From assembly GCA_018292915.2 (NCBI GenBank), contig JACVVK020000208.1, positions 590,001 through 654,000 of the forward strand: a DNA stretch of 64,000 nt. Direction: 5' to 3'. A program made the position numbers and the translations under genes. The DNA is from Batillaria attramentaria (taxonomy: Eukaryota > Mollusca > Gastropoda > Batillariidae). Shown here one piece after another: positions 12,230 through 25,404 of this stretch (the stretch's first letter is position 1; each line of letters begins with the position of its first letter). The notes under the pieces were generated by a model, which searched no databases, had not been told where the DNA came from, and worked only from the letters and a program-made list of their open reading frames with translations.

Positions 12230-12615
12230 CCACTACTACTTCTAATTGTGTATTGCGTTGTAGACGCTTTACCCAATTACTAGAATTTGCCCGAAGCGCC
12301 GAAAATTGAACCAAACACGCACCCTCACGTGAATCACGCGCATTCTCTCACACACTGGGCATGAACACATTACAATTACATGGTACGAAGCGCCAGCTCA
12401 ACCATTTAAGTTTCGGAATTTAGAATTGCATTTATTTTTAAAGTTTTTCCAAAGCAGAGGGGGAGGAAGCCGGAGTACCCGGAGAGAACCCCCGACGGTC
12501 GGCCCGAATAAACGGTGCCACATACGAGAAGGAAAAATTCTTCGTCCCGATTGGGACTCAAACTTGACCTCTCGCACTGGTGACAAAGTCTTAACCACTA
12601 GATCTCCGACCGTTC
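12230..12615 (-). mobile_element. SINE-C copy (reverse)
   Basis: Read on the minus strand, the tRNA-like head (B box region degenerate, AGTTTGAGTCCC) leads into GGGTTCTCTCCGGGTACTCC and the AGAATGCGCGTGATTCACGT block near the 3' end. It is closely related to the copy at 24158-24557. A (CAA)n/(CAG)n tract follows at 12615-12658. Confidence 0.8.
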
Positions 12616-13662
12616 CAGCAGCAGCAGCAGCAACAACAACAACAACAACAACAACAAAATAGCTTCCTGTAATTAACATTATGCATTAATTGCAATAGCT
12701 TGCGATAGTTTATTGTGATACCTTCTTTAGTAAGTTGGTTTATCTGTAGTGATTCTTATTGTTTAAGTGGGCTTGAATTCATGAATTTAGTCGGCCGCGT
12801 TCGTGGCCCGAAATGGCTAAACGACCGAAACGTAATTGGAGATGAAAACGCACATCTCAGCATGAATACCACTGTCCTAATTGCAGTGCATTTTTTTTTT
12901 CAACTCCTATGGCTTCTGCTAAATGTGTGACGTCGTACTGGGTTAATCTATTCTGTCATTGCGATTTTATGCGCATGCGCGCGCATGCCCCCGACACCTT
13001 AGGACCTCTGGATACGCCTGAGGTCAATGAAATTCATATTTCGTCTTGGTGACACTTGGTTTTTGTCACGTGCAAGGTACGTCAACACCCGGTGGTGTCA
13101 CGCTTTCATTATTTATCCAAGATCTCGGGCGATTAATGCGAAGACAAATAATTAAAATAAACCTGACAGCAGGAGGCTGATGGTGTAAGTGATACTGAAA
13201 CTAGAAATTTAAGGAGTTAATATAACATGCACTTAAACCTGTAGCAGTATTCATTAGTATGGAGTATCTACAATTTAATGCATGTACAAGTTGATTTTTT
13301 TGTCGGATACTTGCAAAACTAATCAGGCGAGGGTTATATTAATTTATTGTATTTGATTCACGTGTGTGACAGTATAGCTGTGTCTTTGTATTCAGGGTAA
13401 TTTGTGCTTGATAGTGTCTGAAACTGTTTCTTTATCGGTTTGAATTATTGTCTCCCCCCCCCCCCCCCCCGGACAACATCTTCAAGTTCTTGAAGGAGTC
13501 AAACTTGTTTTATAAAATCTAGTTTCTCATGCAGTATGGACTTTCTTTGACCTGCCTAGCTTCATGGACTTTGATGAACATGTTTGTCTCATTTAAACCA
13601 AACATATTTTAAATATATATTTACATCTTGTTTTACGGAATAGCCTTTTATATTTTAAACGA
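12616..13662. other. Gene-free, AT-rich stretch
   Basis: Apart from a CAG/CAA tract at its left end and a C-run at 13454-13470, the sequence is unique and AT-rich. I recognise no coding or RNA gene. Confidence 0.5.
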
Positions 13663-13741
13663 CCTGGCAGAGGCAGACTTTGCTTAGCCTCTGTTGCTTG
13701 CGCGGCGTTAAGCCCTGAATAACTAACTAACTAACTGACTT
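13663..13741 (+). mobile_element. Retroelement 3' tail with (ACTA)n end
   Basis: GCGGCGTTAAGCCCTGAATAA followed by ACTAACTAACTAACT has the form of a non-LTR 3' end with a short tandem tail. A related reverse copy is at 31763-31830 (GAGTTTTTAGGGCTTAAAGC after (GTGA)n). No ORF remains. Confidence 0.5.
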
Positions 13742-15402
13742 GTATTATTGTCGCAAGATACTAGATAGTCTTTCTTGACTGGATGGCTCTACTACCCCTA
13801 CCTGGGTACAAGATGGTCTCTGTTGCTTGCGCGGCTCTCCACGCCCCCCTCCCGTGCCCCTTCCCTCTTTTTTTCTGCCCGCTTAGAGCTTCCCAAAGGA
13901 TGGGCGCCATGCAAAACCGTTGTCATTGTTATTATAAAATTTAGTCGGTGGACCACTGTTAAAGGACAAAGTAGAGTTTATGGAATTAAGTAGCTCTGTC
14001 TTAAATGTTGTTTCATCACTAACCCCTTCTGAGGATCAATTCTGCGTACGCCAGAAGTACACGCAAGTAACTTGCAACTTGCTGTGAACACAGAGCACAG
14101 AGCACGGGGGGGGGGGGGGGGGAGGGCTTCGTCCCAATATTGCCTACACTTCGCTTAGTATACATGTTTTCTGGTACACCCCCCCCCCCCCCCCCCCCCC
14201 CGTAAAGTACAGCGGTCATATTGTGAAGGCTATCGGCATTTCGCGCAATATCTCGCACCTCGCGAGATAACGGGTCCAGAATCTGGCGGCACAGCCACAA
14301 ACAGGACACGTCTTTTGCCTTTACTAGTTCTCGCCGGTTATCGCGGTGAATCGATCAACTTCTCGCCGCCTCAACTAAACCTTACCGATAACCCCACCTC
14401 GCAGGTGTGGCGGCCTGCGCAAAGGGAGATAAGAAGGTGGGAAAGGGGAATAACTGAGGGCAGAGGTGTGGGCGGAACCCTCTAAAGGGAAAAGGCGCAG
14501 CGTTACGGAGCAAATGAAAATCGAGTCAGTTTCATCACGTGAGGTGAAACCAAACGTAACTTCTCCTGAGTGGAGAGTGCTGTACGTCTGACGAAAATCT
14601 CTCTTCACTTCGCAAGATTAACTCAGGAAATAGAAGTAAGGAAAAAGGCAAGATGCGTATTGCTAGAGTCAGACTAAGTCAGAACCGGATGTGTGATGGC
14701 TACGAAAGGAGTTGATAGGGTCTTTGTCCAAGCGAAACGATTGGATGAGGAGTCACTACCGGCGTAGCTGGTGTCCAGTCGCTTATCAGCGTGAGCGTAT
14801 TGTGACGAGAGAAGATATCGTGACATTCATTTCCACACTATAACGAAAAATATTTCGGGACCAGAAATCAGCCGGGAATAGTAGCGTTCATCGTCAATGC
14901 CCCCTCAAAGAAACCGTGTTGATTGGTTGGTTATTTGAGGGTGTACGGCCCATCTCTTACCGCGCACAAGACTTAGCATCCCACGCTTTTGTCGCGAGAC
15001 CCCGGTTTTGCCCTGTAGGCGAGTCACGCAAGAGTAACGGTTCTTTAACGGCTCTTCTGCAAGGGAGAACGCTTTGCCTACATGCTATGTTCGATAGATC
15101 TGGATTTTTTTTTTTGTTGGTCGTCTGTGCGTTGGAGAGAAGGAAAATATTGACGGATGCTCAAGCCGCTAGTTAGGTTTTTATAAACGAGGGTAGTGAT
15201 GAAGGGTCTAGTGAAAGTGATGATGATTTGGGTGATAGTTGTGAGCCAGAAATTGACAAAAAAAAAAAAAGAAGAAAAAAGGTCAGGTGAAGATTTATGT
15301 GTTTGTGTTCTGTTGACAGAGCTGCTTCGAGTCGGTCCGCATTTCTGCAGCCAGAGTATACGAACAGAACATGGACAGATTGAAATCATGAACAAGGGTG
15401 GG
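13742..15402. other. Gene-free stretch
   Basis: It contains homopolymer G and C runs (14106-14122, 14180-14201) and otherwise unique sequence. No recognisable exon. Confidence 0.45.
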
Positions 15403-15573
15403 GGGTGGGTGTTTGGGGGTTTAACGTCCTTTTCCACCACATAGGGTGATATCAAAGACGGGGCAACGATGAAAAAGCCAGCACAAATATTTGGCCCCAG
15501 CCGGCGGGATTCGAACTCACGACCCGAGCATTAGAAGTCCAACGCTCTACCATTCGACCACCCCGGCTCCCCG
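15403..15573 (-). mobile_element. SINE-A copy (reverse)
   Basis: Near-complete: GGGGGTTTAACGTCC tail, body, B-box complement GGATTCGAACTCACG, and head CCCCGGCTCCCC. Confidence 0.9.
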
Positions 15574-15847
15574 AAATCATGACAAAACATGGACAGATTG
15601 AAATAACTGCCATAAACACGAACAATCGTCTTCAGTGATTCAGAAAACATTGATGGTAATATACTGTATCACCATAAAGACCTTTTCATATCAATTCATT
15701 TTTTTTATCATTGTCCGTCTAATCTCTGTGTGTTTACAGCTATGAACTGACAATGTTCACAATTTTTGTCTAAAAAAAAAAAAAAGAGAGAAAAAGAAGA
15801 AGCCACTCTCAAGAACTACAACTTTCCTTACCAACCGAAAACAAAAT

Positions 15848-15903
<56 letters not shown>

Positions 15904-16429
15904 AGAGAACAATTTTTATATGACCGTCTCAAGCATCCACTCATATCAATATTACACCAACAGCTTGAGGGTTATAAACGTGTTTATTGCCCGATATCAC
16001 GACATAGGTGTTACTCAAGAGCGCCGTCTCCACTTCAAAAGACAATTTCACAGGTGTCCGTCATAAACGTGCGGCGAGGCAACACCTGAGATGGCACAAT
16101 GACAGAAATCTGACACTAGAGTCTCCCAGACTGTATATATGCCTACCGCAGAACATAAGAGCGAGAAACACGAGGGTGCTTGCAGCCTCGTCTTCACACT
16201 GTCAGCTTTGGCCTAATTTTTCCAATCCCTTTTGATTTATGGAAGTTCTCAATTTTCATGTTTGACAATGCTTGGCACTTAAAACTGTTTTACCATATTT
16301 GTCAGTTCGCCAACATTCTGTCCTCGGTGCCGTGTGTACCTGGGAGTTATGTGACTTAAAATATGACGTTGCTGTTGTTGTTTTCTGTTGTAGCATTGCT
16401 ATCGTCTGCAGCGTCATCGGCATAAAGTG
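15574..16429. other. Gene-free stretch
   Basis: A (CA)n tract lies at 15849-15897. The rest is unique, with no supported gene. Confidence 0.5.
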
Positions 16430-16905
16430 TTTTGGTGGTAGTGCATTGGTTAGCACTTCGGACCGTGGACCGGGAGACCCGGATTCGAGTCCCAGCCGAG
16501 GCAAGCGGGATTTTTCCTACCTACGTCGGCTCCTACCCAGAGCGGGTGTGCTATGGGCCCAATGGGGAGGCTGTTGCCACACAGCCGAGTTTCACCCACT
16601 TCACGGGTGCGACTTTGGGCGTGCTTCCCTCGGTATGACACGTCGTATGATGTGGATGATTACACGACCGGCACCGCAGGTGCCGTAGTTCCCGAGCCTG
16701 GTTAGTGCCGGGATATTCATGACAGGAAGCGTGTAATGCGGCCCTGTCCCGCAGTCCCAAACCACACGGATCTCCATAGCATCATTTTACCATCATCCTC
16801 ATCTCCATCATAATGCATAATAAAAATTGCCTCAGCTTCCGAGCCCTCCGTGGATTCCACCCATGACCTGGGAGGAACACCACAGGAACTGATAAAAGAG
16901 TTGAG
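16430..16905 (+). mobile_element. SINE-D copy, tRNA-derived
   Basis: The head GGTAGTGCATTGGTTAGCAC with B box GGATTCGAGTCCC resembles a tRNA. The ~470 bp body ends in CTGGGAGGAACACCACAGG. The 3' two thirds recur at 10893-11180. Confidence 0.8.
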
Positions 16906-17098
16906 GCAAAAAAAAAGAGAAGTGTTTAGTGGAGCCTGTGACTTCAGTTCTCAATCGTTGCATGCCTGCCATTAATGGCGGAAATTAAAAGGGCAGTTTT
17001 AACCACGGAGTAAAATTATGTTCATGCTAACAGATCGACTTGATAATTACTAATAACAGTATCCTGTTTTTTTTCCCCCATACTCTTCAGAGTCAACC

Positions 17099-17277
17099 TG
17101 GGGAGCCGGGATAGCCGAATGGTAGAGCGTTGGACTTTCAATGCTCGGGTTGTGAGTTCGAATCCCGGCTGGGGCCAAATATTTGTGCTGGCCTTTTTCT
17201 CGTTTCCCCGTCTTTGACTTCACCCTTACATGATAGAAAAGGACGTTAAACTCACAAACACCCACCCACCAACCCTC
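17099..17277 (+). mobile_element. SINE-A copy
   Basis: Near-complete, with GGGGAGCCGGGATAGCC head, B box GAGTTCGAATCCC and GGACGTTAAACTC tail. Confidence 0.9.
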
Positions 17278-17974
17278 AGTTACATCAGCCCAAAAAGGAA
17301 AACATGGTATTTGCATATGTATGGCTTTTAAAATGGTTTTAAACAGAAAATCCTTTGAACAACTCACCATCCGCACCAACCACCAACTATCCCTCTCAAG
17401 GAGGAAATAAAGGTCTATGTCCCCTCCCCTCCCATCCCCCATGTCCCGCCCCCTCCACCACCAGTCACCTGTAATCTATTTTTTAATTTTTTTTTTTAAA
17501 CAGATCGCTCGCGTAGGAAGCATGGCAAAGAACATGTAGTTTATTGTTCCCTTGACAGTAGAACGTATTATCTTCCTCTCTCTTTTTCAGGCGGCCACCG
17601 CAAGACCGTCACTGATACAAGCTTCTCGACACCCACTAAGCTCACGTCACAGACTTTTAAATCCTCGCCTTTGTTGTACCTGGGGAGACGGTGCAACAGG
17701 CACCGAGATCATGTTGTCGTGTGGCGGGGAGAGGTTGTCCTCCCAAGATTCCTGACTCTCACGTGACGGAGTGTAATATCACCCACGTCACATCCGGTGC
17801 AAAATGTAAATTAAAAAAAATGAGACAATGCTTATTCTCGGGGATAGTTAGCATGATGGGATGATCAGGCAACCAACCAACCAACTGACCTACCCCCCGC
17901 ACACGCCAGGTACAAAATGTAAAAGAAGTAAAATGAGACAAAACTCATTCTTCAAGATTTCAGGATTTCAAGCT
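17278..17974. other. Gene-free stretch with one weak exon candidate
   Basis: A strong-looking acceptor (CTCTCTCTTTTTCAG) ends at 17590. It is followed by a frame, read as GHRKTVTDTSFSTP onward, that stays open for about 57 codons to a TGA near 17766. No partner exon or family was found, so it is only a candidate. Confidence 0.3.
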
Positions 17975-18337
17975 AAGGTTTCGAGTCCCAACTGAGGCAA
18001 AGAATTTTTCAACTGAAGTAGGTGGCACTGTTTAGTCGGGCCGACTGTCGGGGGTAGGTGGGGGGGGGGGATGTCTTTGGGTACTTCGGCCTCTCCCCTC
18101 CGTGTTGTAAATGTTCAGCCCACAAAAATTCAACAGCAAACACGATTCTAAATTCCGTCAATAGCTCAGCCGACCACTCACACAACGTGATTGTAATGTG
18201 TTTATGTCTGGCGCGTGAGAGAATGCGTGCGATTCACGTGCGTGTGCATATTGTATTCAGCCGGCTCGTGGACCTTTGAGCCAAGCAATTGCAAAACACA
18301 CCTACATTATCCACACATTATCCACACATTATCCACA

Positions 18338-18370
<33 letters not shown>
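17975..18370 (+). mobile_element. SINE-C copy (diverged) with (ATT)n end
   Basis: GGTTTCGAGTCCC, AAATGTTCAGCCC and GTGAGAGAATGCGTGCGATT match the SINE-C family. The copy runs toward an (ATT)n tract at 18339-18370. Confidence 0.65.
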
Positions 18371-18372
<2 letters not shown>

Positions 18373-19706
18373 GAAGACATTCTACGTGCCATGACTCCAT
18401 AAATCCATGGATTTGCACTGAGGCTTAAGCGTCATGGATTTCATAAGCGAATAGGCTGTTTTTCCGGATAAACAATAAAGTGTAGAAGACTTGGCAACCT
18501 CCTGCACGACAAACGAGCGACTCTGGGAGCCGGCCCGGCCTGCAACAAAGACCACCTGACATACGATGCCTCTCTCTCTCTCTCTAGCCACCCGAGATCG
18601 GGTCACAGTCGGGTGGATGCACCCGATACCCCTCCAATTTGTCCCATCCGGCTGAAGTTTCCGGAGAGGAACAGGTGGATGGCGCTAGAGTTCCTGACAT
18701 AAATCAGGCCGGGTGAACACCAGAGGTGAGTCAGGGCTACGACACACGCTGCCACCCTGGGGAGCCTTAGCACGCTGGCCGAATGGCTTTTGTGTAAGCG
18801 ACCTTCTGCTATGAGGGCTGAAGTTCATTGACGGTGGGATGGAACAACTGACCAGGAAAGAGGCGACCGGCTGATGCACATGGCTGTATTACGGGCAAAA
18901 TTTCCAGGCAAAATGCTGCAGTGAAAGAAGATGCTGGCCAGCCAGTGTGTCTCGGTTCGCGCGCCCTCTGGCAGGGAAGACAACTACCGTTAACCGCTGA
19001 GTAGATCGTCTGCAGCACATGACCGCCAGTGTGTTGAGTGAGATGTGAGTCCTTACACAAAATTCATCATTTACAATAGTTTTCATTTCTGTACACACGC
19101 TAAGAGCGTGCCAGTGAGCGGACTGCGTCGCCGGCCTGGCACTGGACAGTACACACAGAGCGATAGCGCGCGGTCAGCGGCGATTGACTGGAATGGCGAG
19201 GAACAAATAGGACCATGTTCTATTCACTGGGGAGCCGACGGCGTCGCGCTTCAGTGCCCCTGGCGAGCCGATTTACTTGGCTGGGAGTGCAGTTTACTGC
19301 TGCGGGTTGCGAGCAAAATCCGTCGCCACGTCTGACATAGCTCTTAGAACGTGTCCTGTTAACTACTGATGGGGGCGAAACAAGAGAAGGAAGGCTGTGA
19401 TGATAATTGCTGGTTTGTGGTGACTGCGTGGCTTGCTGTACACACTGGTGATTGTTCAGTCGGTTGGCTGGGACTGATTTACTTCTCACACCCAACAAAT
19501 CGTGGGTATTGCTACGGCGCAGGTGCCAGAAGAGTGAAGTTCTGGAAGGCTGACTGAACAGGGAAAGATTACCCCGCCCAGGGCACAGTTCACTCGCTTC
19601 TGCAAAATGAACGCGACAGTTCCGCGCACGAGTAGCCCGCCCTTTTTTTTTTGACTCTTTCTCGGTTTTGTGTATGTGTATGTGAAACGCTGGAAAGTAT
19701 TAACTC
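18371..19706. other. Gene-free stretch
   Basis: A CT-rich acceptor-like site at about 18571-18587 and a GTGAGT donor near 18726 bracket a possible exon, but no frame is convincing. Otherwise unique sequence. Confidence 0.4.
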
Positions 19707-20121
19707 TTAAAGATCTAAGCTCCCAACAAAAAGCTTTCCGAAGTGTGAAACATTTTTACAGAGTCGACCGTGCAAGCACAGTCAACTCTGTCACAGTTGC
19801 AGAGTTTTCAGCGTCCTTGAAACCCCAATAAAAGCCAAGGGCAGCCTGATTTCACCGCTCAGTTTGCGTTTTGACACTGAGCGAGAAAGATCGTGCAGCA
19901 CTCAACATCGGCTAGACACTGTAGTGATATATGTGTCTCGCTCACTGACCAAAAGCCAAATAATATTTACGGCAAACTTGTGCTCTGGTTTTATAAGGGC
20001 CCCCGAAGCGCTGAAAACTCTGCAACTGTGACAGAGTTGCCTGGATTATGCACAGTCGAAGGAGTCGCAGTTTTAAAACACGCAATGTTTGCGGCTTTTT
20101 GCTGAGATTGCAGACCTTTAA
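19707..20121. mobile_element. MITE-1 copy 2, TTAA-flanked
   Basis: About 415 bp, closely similar to 504-908, with TTAA at both ends and the same inverted terminal sequence. The gross structure of the two copies is conserved. Confidence 0.75.
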
Positions 20122-20137
20122 GAGCCCAAGCCGCACT

Positions 20138-20345
20138 CTGCCCACTGTATGATAAGACTGGTTAAAAACAACAGCCACTGCACACCAGCTGCAGCCACTT
20201 CCAGCCACTACTACACAATACATGGGCCTTCCAGCTAGGCCCGAGACCGCTGCAGATTTCATATAATAGTGGATTGGAGTGGTTCCTAGTGATAGGAAGA
20301 TTCCAGGTAAAATCGCGATTTTGCCTGGGCTTATAAGGGACAAGA
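20138..20345 (+). mobile_element. Repeat F copy
   Basis: GACTGGTTAAAAACAACAGC and CCACTGCACACCAG are shared with 45095-45180 and, more diverged, with 22921-23115. Structure and class are unknown. Confidence 0.65.
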
Positions 20346-20431
20346 CAAGATAAGATAACTATTTTCTGTTCCTGGCAGTTTTTTATTCCTTGGGAAGGAT
20401 GGTTCGTCTCAGGTGCTCACTTGCTCCTTAC

Positions 20432-20625
20432 ATTTTCATTAGATCACTGGCGTTCAGCCGTAACAGTGGCTGGAGAACGCTAGCAAAGAGAGGGACAGCT
20501 ATCCCACCTGTACAGACCCACTGAACAGTATTCAACCCAGGCAAGACTGGCAGCTCAGACGTTAATGGTGGCTTGACGGCTCTTACTGCAGCAAACAGGG
20601 TTATAATCAAAGTGTAAAACTCCCA
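20432..20625 (-). CDS. Candidate exon with hydrophobic segments (unrecognised)
   Basis: Reading on the minus strand, an acceptor TTTCAG at 20626 is followed by an open frame with two hydrophobic stretches, FYTLIITLFAAV and GGIAVPLFASVL. It ends at a site where the ATGAAAATGTAAGG can act either as a stop codon or as a donor (AT|GTAAGG). A membrane protein exon is possible. No partner exon was found on either side and I do not recognise a family, so this remains a weak call. Confidence 0.25.
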
Positions 20626-20661
20626 CTGAAACACATTTAAATCCATTCTTCATTTTGCTGG

Positions 20662-20737
<76 letters not shown>

Positions 20738-20892
20738 GCCAGGGGCAGCCCGTGTATGATGCTGCACATCATGTGTTTTTAGTTAAATGTATGTGTGGAG
20801 GCAGGTTGTGTGTGTTTCTGGGTGAGTGAGTGTGTGTTCTTTGTAAGGCGCCCTGAGCTCCCGCGAGAGGGAGGGCGTCTTTTAAGTACCCA

Positions 20893-20924
<32 letters not shown>

Positions 20925-21345
20925 TCATTATATTTTTTTTATTGAGGCCATTGGTACGCAACCCCACACTTACTTCGTTGGAATTGGGTTAAGAAAACAA
21001 CAAACAAACAAACAAACAAACAAATCACACCCTTCCTCCCCCCTCCCCTCAACATCAGATCAGCCCCCACCCGGCCTCCCTCCCACCAGACTGTTTTCTG
21101 GCTTTCTGTCTCAGACATTGACAGGTGCACTTGGGTTTAGGCGTGGAGGGGCGAGCAATTATTTTTCATGGTGCCCAACGTTTCTGGATCACGTAGATTT
21201 TAATTGGCACCTAGAAGAAAGACCAGTGTGGCTGTTGCAAGATAACTGACAGCCCGGAATTGTCTGCTTGTCTGTTAGGTAGTCAGCATGGTATGCCCGT
21301 GGCCTGGGAAGCGGTACACACGTGGGCATTAAAACGTCACCGGGA

Positions 21346-21425
<80 letters not shown>

Positions 21426-21928
21426 ATTTATAGCCGGAACACAGAATGCCATCAAATCGTTACAAGCGGACAGTTTAGGACCGCCGTGCCTGCTTGTGCA
21501 AATGACTTTTAAAATGGCGATTTTCTTACTTCAGATCTCACGTACACCACTGAACCTGAAGTCGCCAAGTTCACAGAGAAATCCCGGTGTGATCTCACCA
21601 ATCCCGAACCTCCAATGACGTCATGATAGCTAGACGTGCCCTCTGGATGACGCCGGAGTCATACATGTAACTTGACGAAGCCGGTTTGGACAGAATTACC
21701 AAAAGAGTAAAACAAACAAACAAAACAACAAACAAACACAACAACAACAACAACAACAACAACAAACAAACAAACAAACGACACCAAAAAACTATTAACA
21801 GGGGTGGGGGGGGGGAATCTAAGAATTAATCTAAGAATCTGTATTATACAGCAAAGCTGCCTTCGAGAAATCGAGTCTTGACGTAGTTTTGCCACCAAGA
21901 CTGACTCTAGAAGCAGAGATCAGATCAG

Positions 21929-22001
<73 letters not shown>

Positions 22002-22632
22002 CCTTCACTAACCCAGTCCTCCGCACTTAAATCGTAACCCTACACGTTCCGCCGGCACCTGCACCCACACAGACTTGTAACGACATACTTTACGAGTCGC
22101 ATCGACTACCCCTTCAAACCAGCCACCTGTGTTTTATGCGTCCACATCACACCCAAACGTCTGTTGCCCCAAACTTTATTGCCCGGTGAATTCAAAGGCG
22201 AAACACATGCACCGGAGGGCCTCCCGCACGAAGTACCCTGAATTTTACCCGCCCTTCGTTCCTAATCTTCCCCGATTAATCGCCGTATCGTTTGATACCC
22301 TGCAAGTGTCGTTGACTTCAGAAAGCGTAACTGAAGGTGTAAGATGACGTGTACGCTGCTCAGATTTCCACCTTTCCTCGGGGGGCTGAGACTGAAGGGG
22401 GACTGAGGGGGGGGGGGGGCCCGGGGGGTCGGGGAGGAGGAGGATTGGGAGCGGGTCAAAGAGAGCATTCTGCTGTCAGTGAAGACGACGTGAGGACTGT
22501 GGTAGTGCAGAGGTGCAACATGAAAGTACAGCGGTACGAGACATCCAGATGCAACTTGATTAGCTTGTTTGTAATGTCCATAGGATAACTCTTAGATCCC
22601 ACCCCTACCTCCATCTGCCCACAATATTTTTT
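20626..22632. repeat. Gene-free stretch rich in microsatellites
   Basis: (GT)n at 20665-20734 and 21347-21421, (ATT)n at 20895-20921, (CAA)n-like at 21737-21780, and (CA)n at 21931-21998. A G-rich tract at 22405-22445 is also present. No gene is recognised. Confidence 0.6.
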
Positions 22633-22919
22633 TTTACTACTTTATTATCCTTTTTGGGAAATTCGGGCTGCCTCCCCCGGGGGAAGCGCGTCGCCGCGGT
22701 GCAGCGCCACCCAACACCTATCCTTTTAAAAAAATGCTGGGGGAGGAAAGCCGGATAACCCGGACAGAAACCCCCGATGAGCAGCCCGGCAGCCAGAAAA
22801 AAACCGGTATCACATATCACAAGCTCGAACCCACGTTTCATCGCCATGACATTGGTGGCGGCCGTTCCACAGCGCAGCAGCTAAATCCGACGCGCTGCCT
22901 ATTAGACCACCGCTCACCT
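22633..22919 (-). mobile_element. SINE-B copy (reverse)
   Basis: On the minus strand the head GGTGAGCGGTGGTCTAATAG is followed by a B box (GGGTTCGAGCTTG region diverged), GGGTTTCTGTCCGGGTTATCC, and the GGATAATAAAGTAGTAAAA tail. Four plus-strand copies exist elsewhere. Confidence 0.85.
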
Positions 22920-22920
22920 C

Positions 22921-23115
22921 AAGACAAGACTTGTTAATAAGAACAAGCCACTGTACACCAGTAAGAGCCACTTCAAGCCACTATTACGCAAGTTGTCGGC
23001 CTTCCCCGCCAGGCCCAAAACCGCTGCAGATTGCATGAAAGTGGTTTGAAGTTTATCCTAGTGACTGGAAGATTTCAAGTCAAATTTCGATTTTTGCATG
23101 GACTTAACAGCCAAG
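22921..23115 (+). mobile_element. Repeat F copy (diverged)
   Basis: GAACAAGCCACTGTACACCAG and CACTTCAAGCCACTATTAC match Repeat F. It abuts SINE-B. Confidence 0.6.
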
Positions 23116-23535
23116 AGATACTGATTAGTTGACTAGGCATAATCTACCAACGGTTTACAATTAATTTTGTCATTTACAACGGCTCAGAGATGTCACTCAA
23201 ACCATGTACAGACTGCTGCAGTTGCGAGTCGTCCCGGATCCTCATTCGATTATCTTATTTTGCATTTTTGTTTTAGCAGATGTACAGCTGGCAGTGATTA
23301 AGGGCTAATAATATACTTTGCGACAGTGGACTGTGATATGGCCGCTTCTTCTGTACTGACATGTCTCCAGCATACATGGCACAAGCAAGTCACTTTCACA
23401 TCATCCTGCTGTCACTCAGCACGTGAGGCCCGGTAATAACAATGACAATGACAATGGCAATGACAATTTATTTTTCAAGTATGAAAGATTAGGTACTGCG
23501 CCCTACTACGAGTAATTCAGTGCAGTGCTTCTCAC

Positions 23536-23574
<39 letters not shown>

Positions 23575-24157
23575 CAGTTTTAGTTTCAGTCAGTCAATCA
23601 GTCAGTCTTTCTCCCAAATTCAACCGGAATAACATCAAGTTGACGATAAAGAATGAAAACGTGAAAAAAGCAGGGCTCACGCCTGTACAGAATCCCTCGG
23701 AGTTAGCGCAGACTGACAAGCACTCTAAGCTAGCGCGGACCCCACAACTCTCGTCACTGTCCCCAGGTGACGGAACTAGACCATGGCAGTCTCCCTCGCC
23801 ATGCTAAAAGAGAGGCCGACACGCGATTTGGTCCTTAATCAAGACGGCCCGTCCTTTGCAGGAAAAAACACTACACCATGCGTTATCTATCCTGTGTCTG
23901 TTTTTCAGTGCTCCAAGCTGTGAATGTCCCGGTCAAATCCCAAATTAATGTGCTTGGTTTTTCAACACTCCAACATAGAAAAAAAAAGTCCACAGTTTTC
24001 ATGACAGGGATATAGTTTTCTGTTTTGTGAAGCGGATTTCTTCAGTGTGGGGTTGGGGTTGGGGGTTGAATGATGCCGGCGCTCTCTTATGACGTGACAG
24101 AGAGAGAGAGAGAGAGAGAGAGCGTGTGAGGGAAGAGGTAATACTAATGATTATTGA
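23116..24157. other. Gene-free stretch
   Basis: It holds a (CT)n tract at 23541-23569 and a (GA)n tract at 24100-24122, otherwise unique sequence. No gene is supported. Confidence 0.5.
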
Positions 24158-24557
24158 AATAATAATAATAATAATGAGTATTTCGTATATAGGCGCTTTA
24201 CCCAATTTCATGAATCGGCCCAAAGCCCCGCGAACTGAACCGAACACGCACGCTCACGTGAATCACACGCATTCTCTCACCGGACATAAACACATTACAA
24301 TCACGTGGTGCGAAGGGTCAGCTCAGCTATTTAAATTTCGGAATTTAGAAAGGCATTTATTTTTCAAATTTGGTGGGCTGAACATTTCCAAAGCAGAGGG
24401 GGAGGAAGCCGGAGTACCCGGAGAGAACCCCCGACGATCGGCCCGAATGAACGGTGCCACATACGAGAAGGAAAAATTCTTTGCCCCGAGTGGGACTCGA
24501 ACCCCTGACCTCTCGCATTGGTGACAGGTCTCTTAACCACTAGACCACCGACCGCCT
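24158..24557 (-). mobile_element. SINE-C copy (reverse, best preserved)
   Basis: On the minus strand it begins GGCGGTCGGTGGTCTAGTGG, a clear tRNA-like A-box region, then B box GGGTTCGAGTCCCA. It ends with TAGGCGC and an (ATT)n-type tail. This gives the clearest view of the family. Confidence 0.85.
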
Positions 24558-24896
24558 CATTTCTTTTTTTTTTTAGGTGGTGGTGGTGGGGGGGGGGGTA
24601 GGGGGAGGTGGGGGGGGGGAGGGGCGGAGGGATGTTTCGTGAAATCGATTGTTCTCTGAAAAAGCGACGCCCTCCTGTCGCATTGGTTGGTTGTTTGGCA
24701 GCGATTCGCGGTCGAAGGGAGGCAATCCATGTTAAAAAAAATCTGCCGCCATAAGGCCTTACTTCCCTTCCATCGCTGAACGGGCAACTGCACGGCGGAG
24801 ATTCCACAGCTCAGTAAGTACTTCATTCGGTCAACTGTATTATCGTTTACACGCCATCATCATTACCATCATCATCGTCATCGTCATCATCAACAG

Positions 24897-24949
<53 letters not shown>

Positions 24950-24950
24950 A

Positions 24951-24986
<36 letters not shown>

Positions 24987-25361
24987 CAACATAGTGGGAA
25001 ATAAGCGAAAAGCAATGAGTGATATAATAATCTCACGTAAAATAAACTAGACAATGTTTTGTTTGGACTGTACGCTATATTTTGTTGCATCTATATTTTG
25101 TTGGAGACTGTGTACAAAAAGTGTTAAAAATACAATACACACGAAAATGTGTCTTATCTGAAAAGTACAGTGTCAGTAAAACAAGACAGCAAAATGAAAT
25201 AAAATAACATAAAATAAAATCTTAAAACCTTTAAAAAATCTGAAAAAGGACCAAATAATGATAATAATAATAATAATAATCTATAAAGCAAAATCCAAAG
25301 TAACACAGACACACACAGACACGCACGCACGCACACACGCACGCACGCACGCACGCACGCG

Positions 25362-25404
<43 letters not shown>

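Noticed and set aside
18586..18725. Exon-like block between a CT-rich acceptor and a GTGAGT donor
   Set aside because: All frames contain stops before the donor or read as arbitrary sequence; no neighbours.
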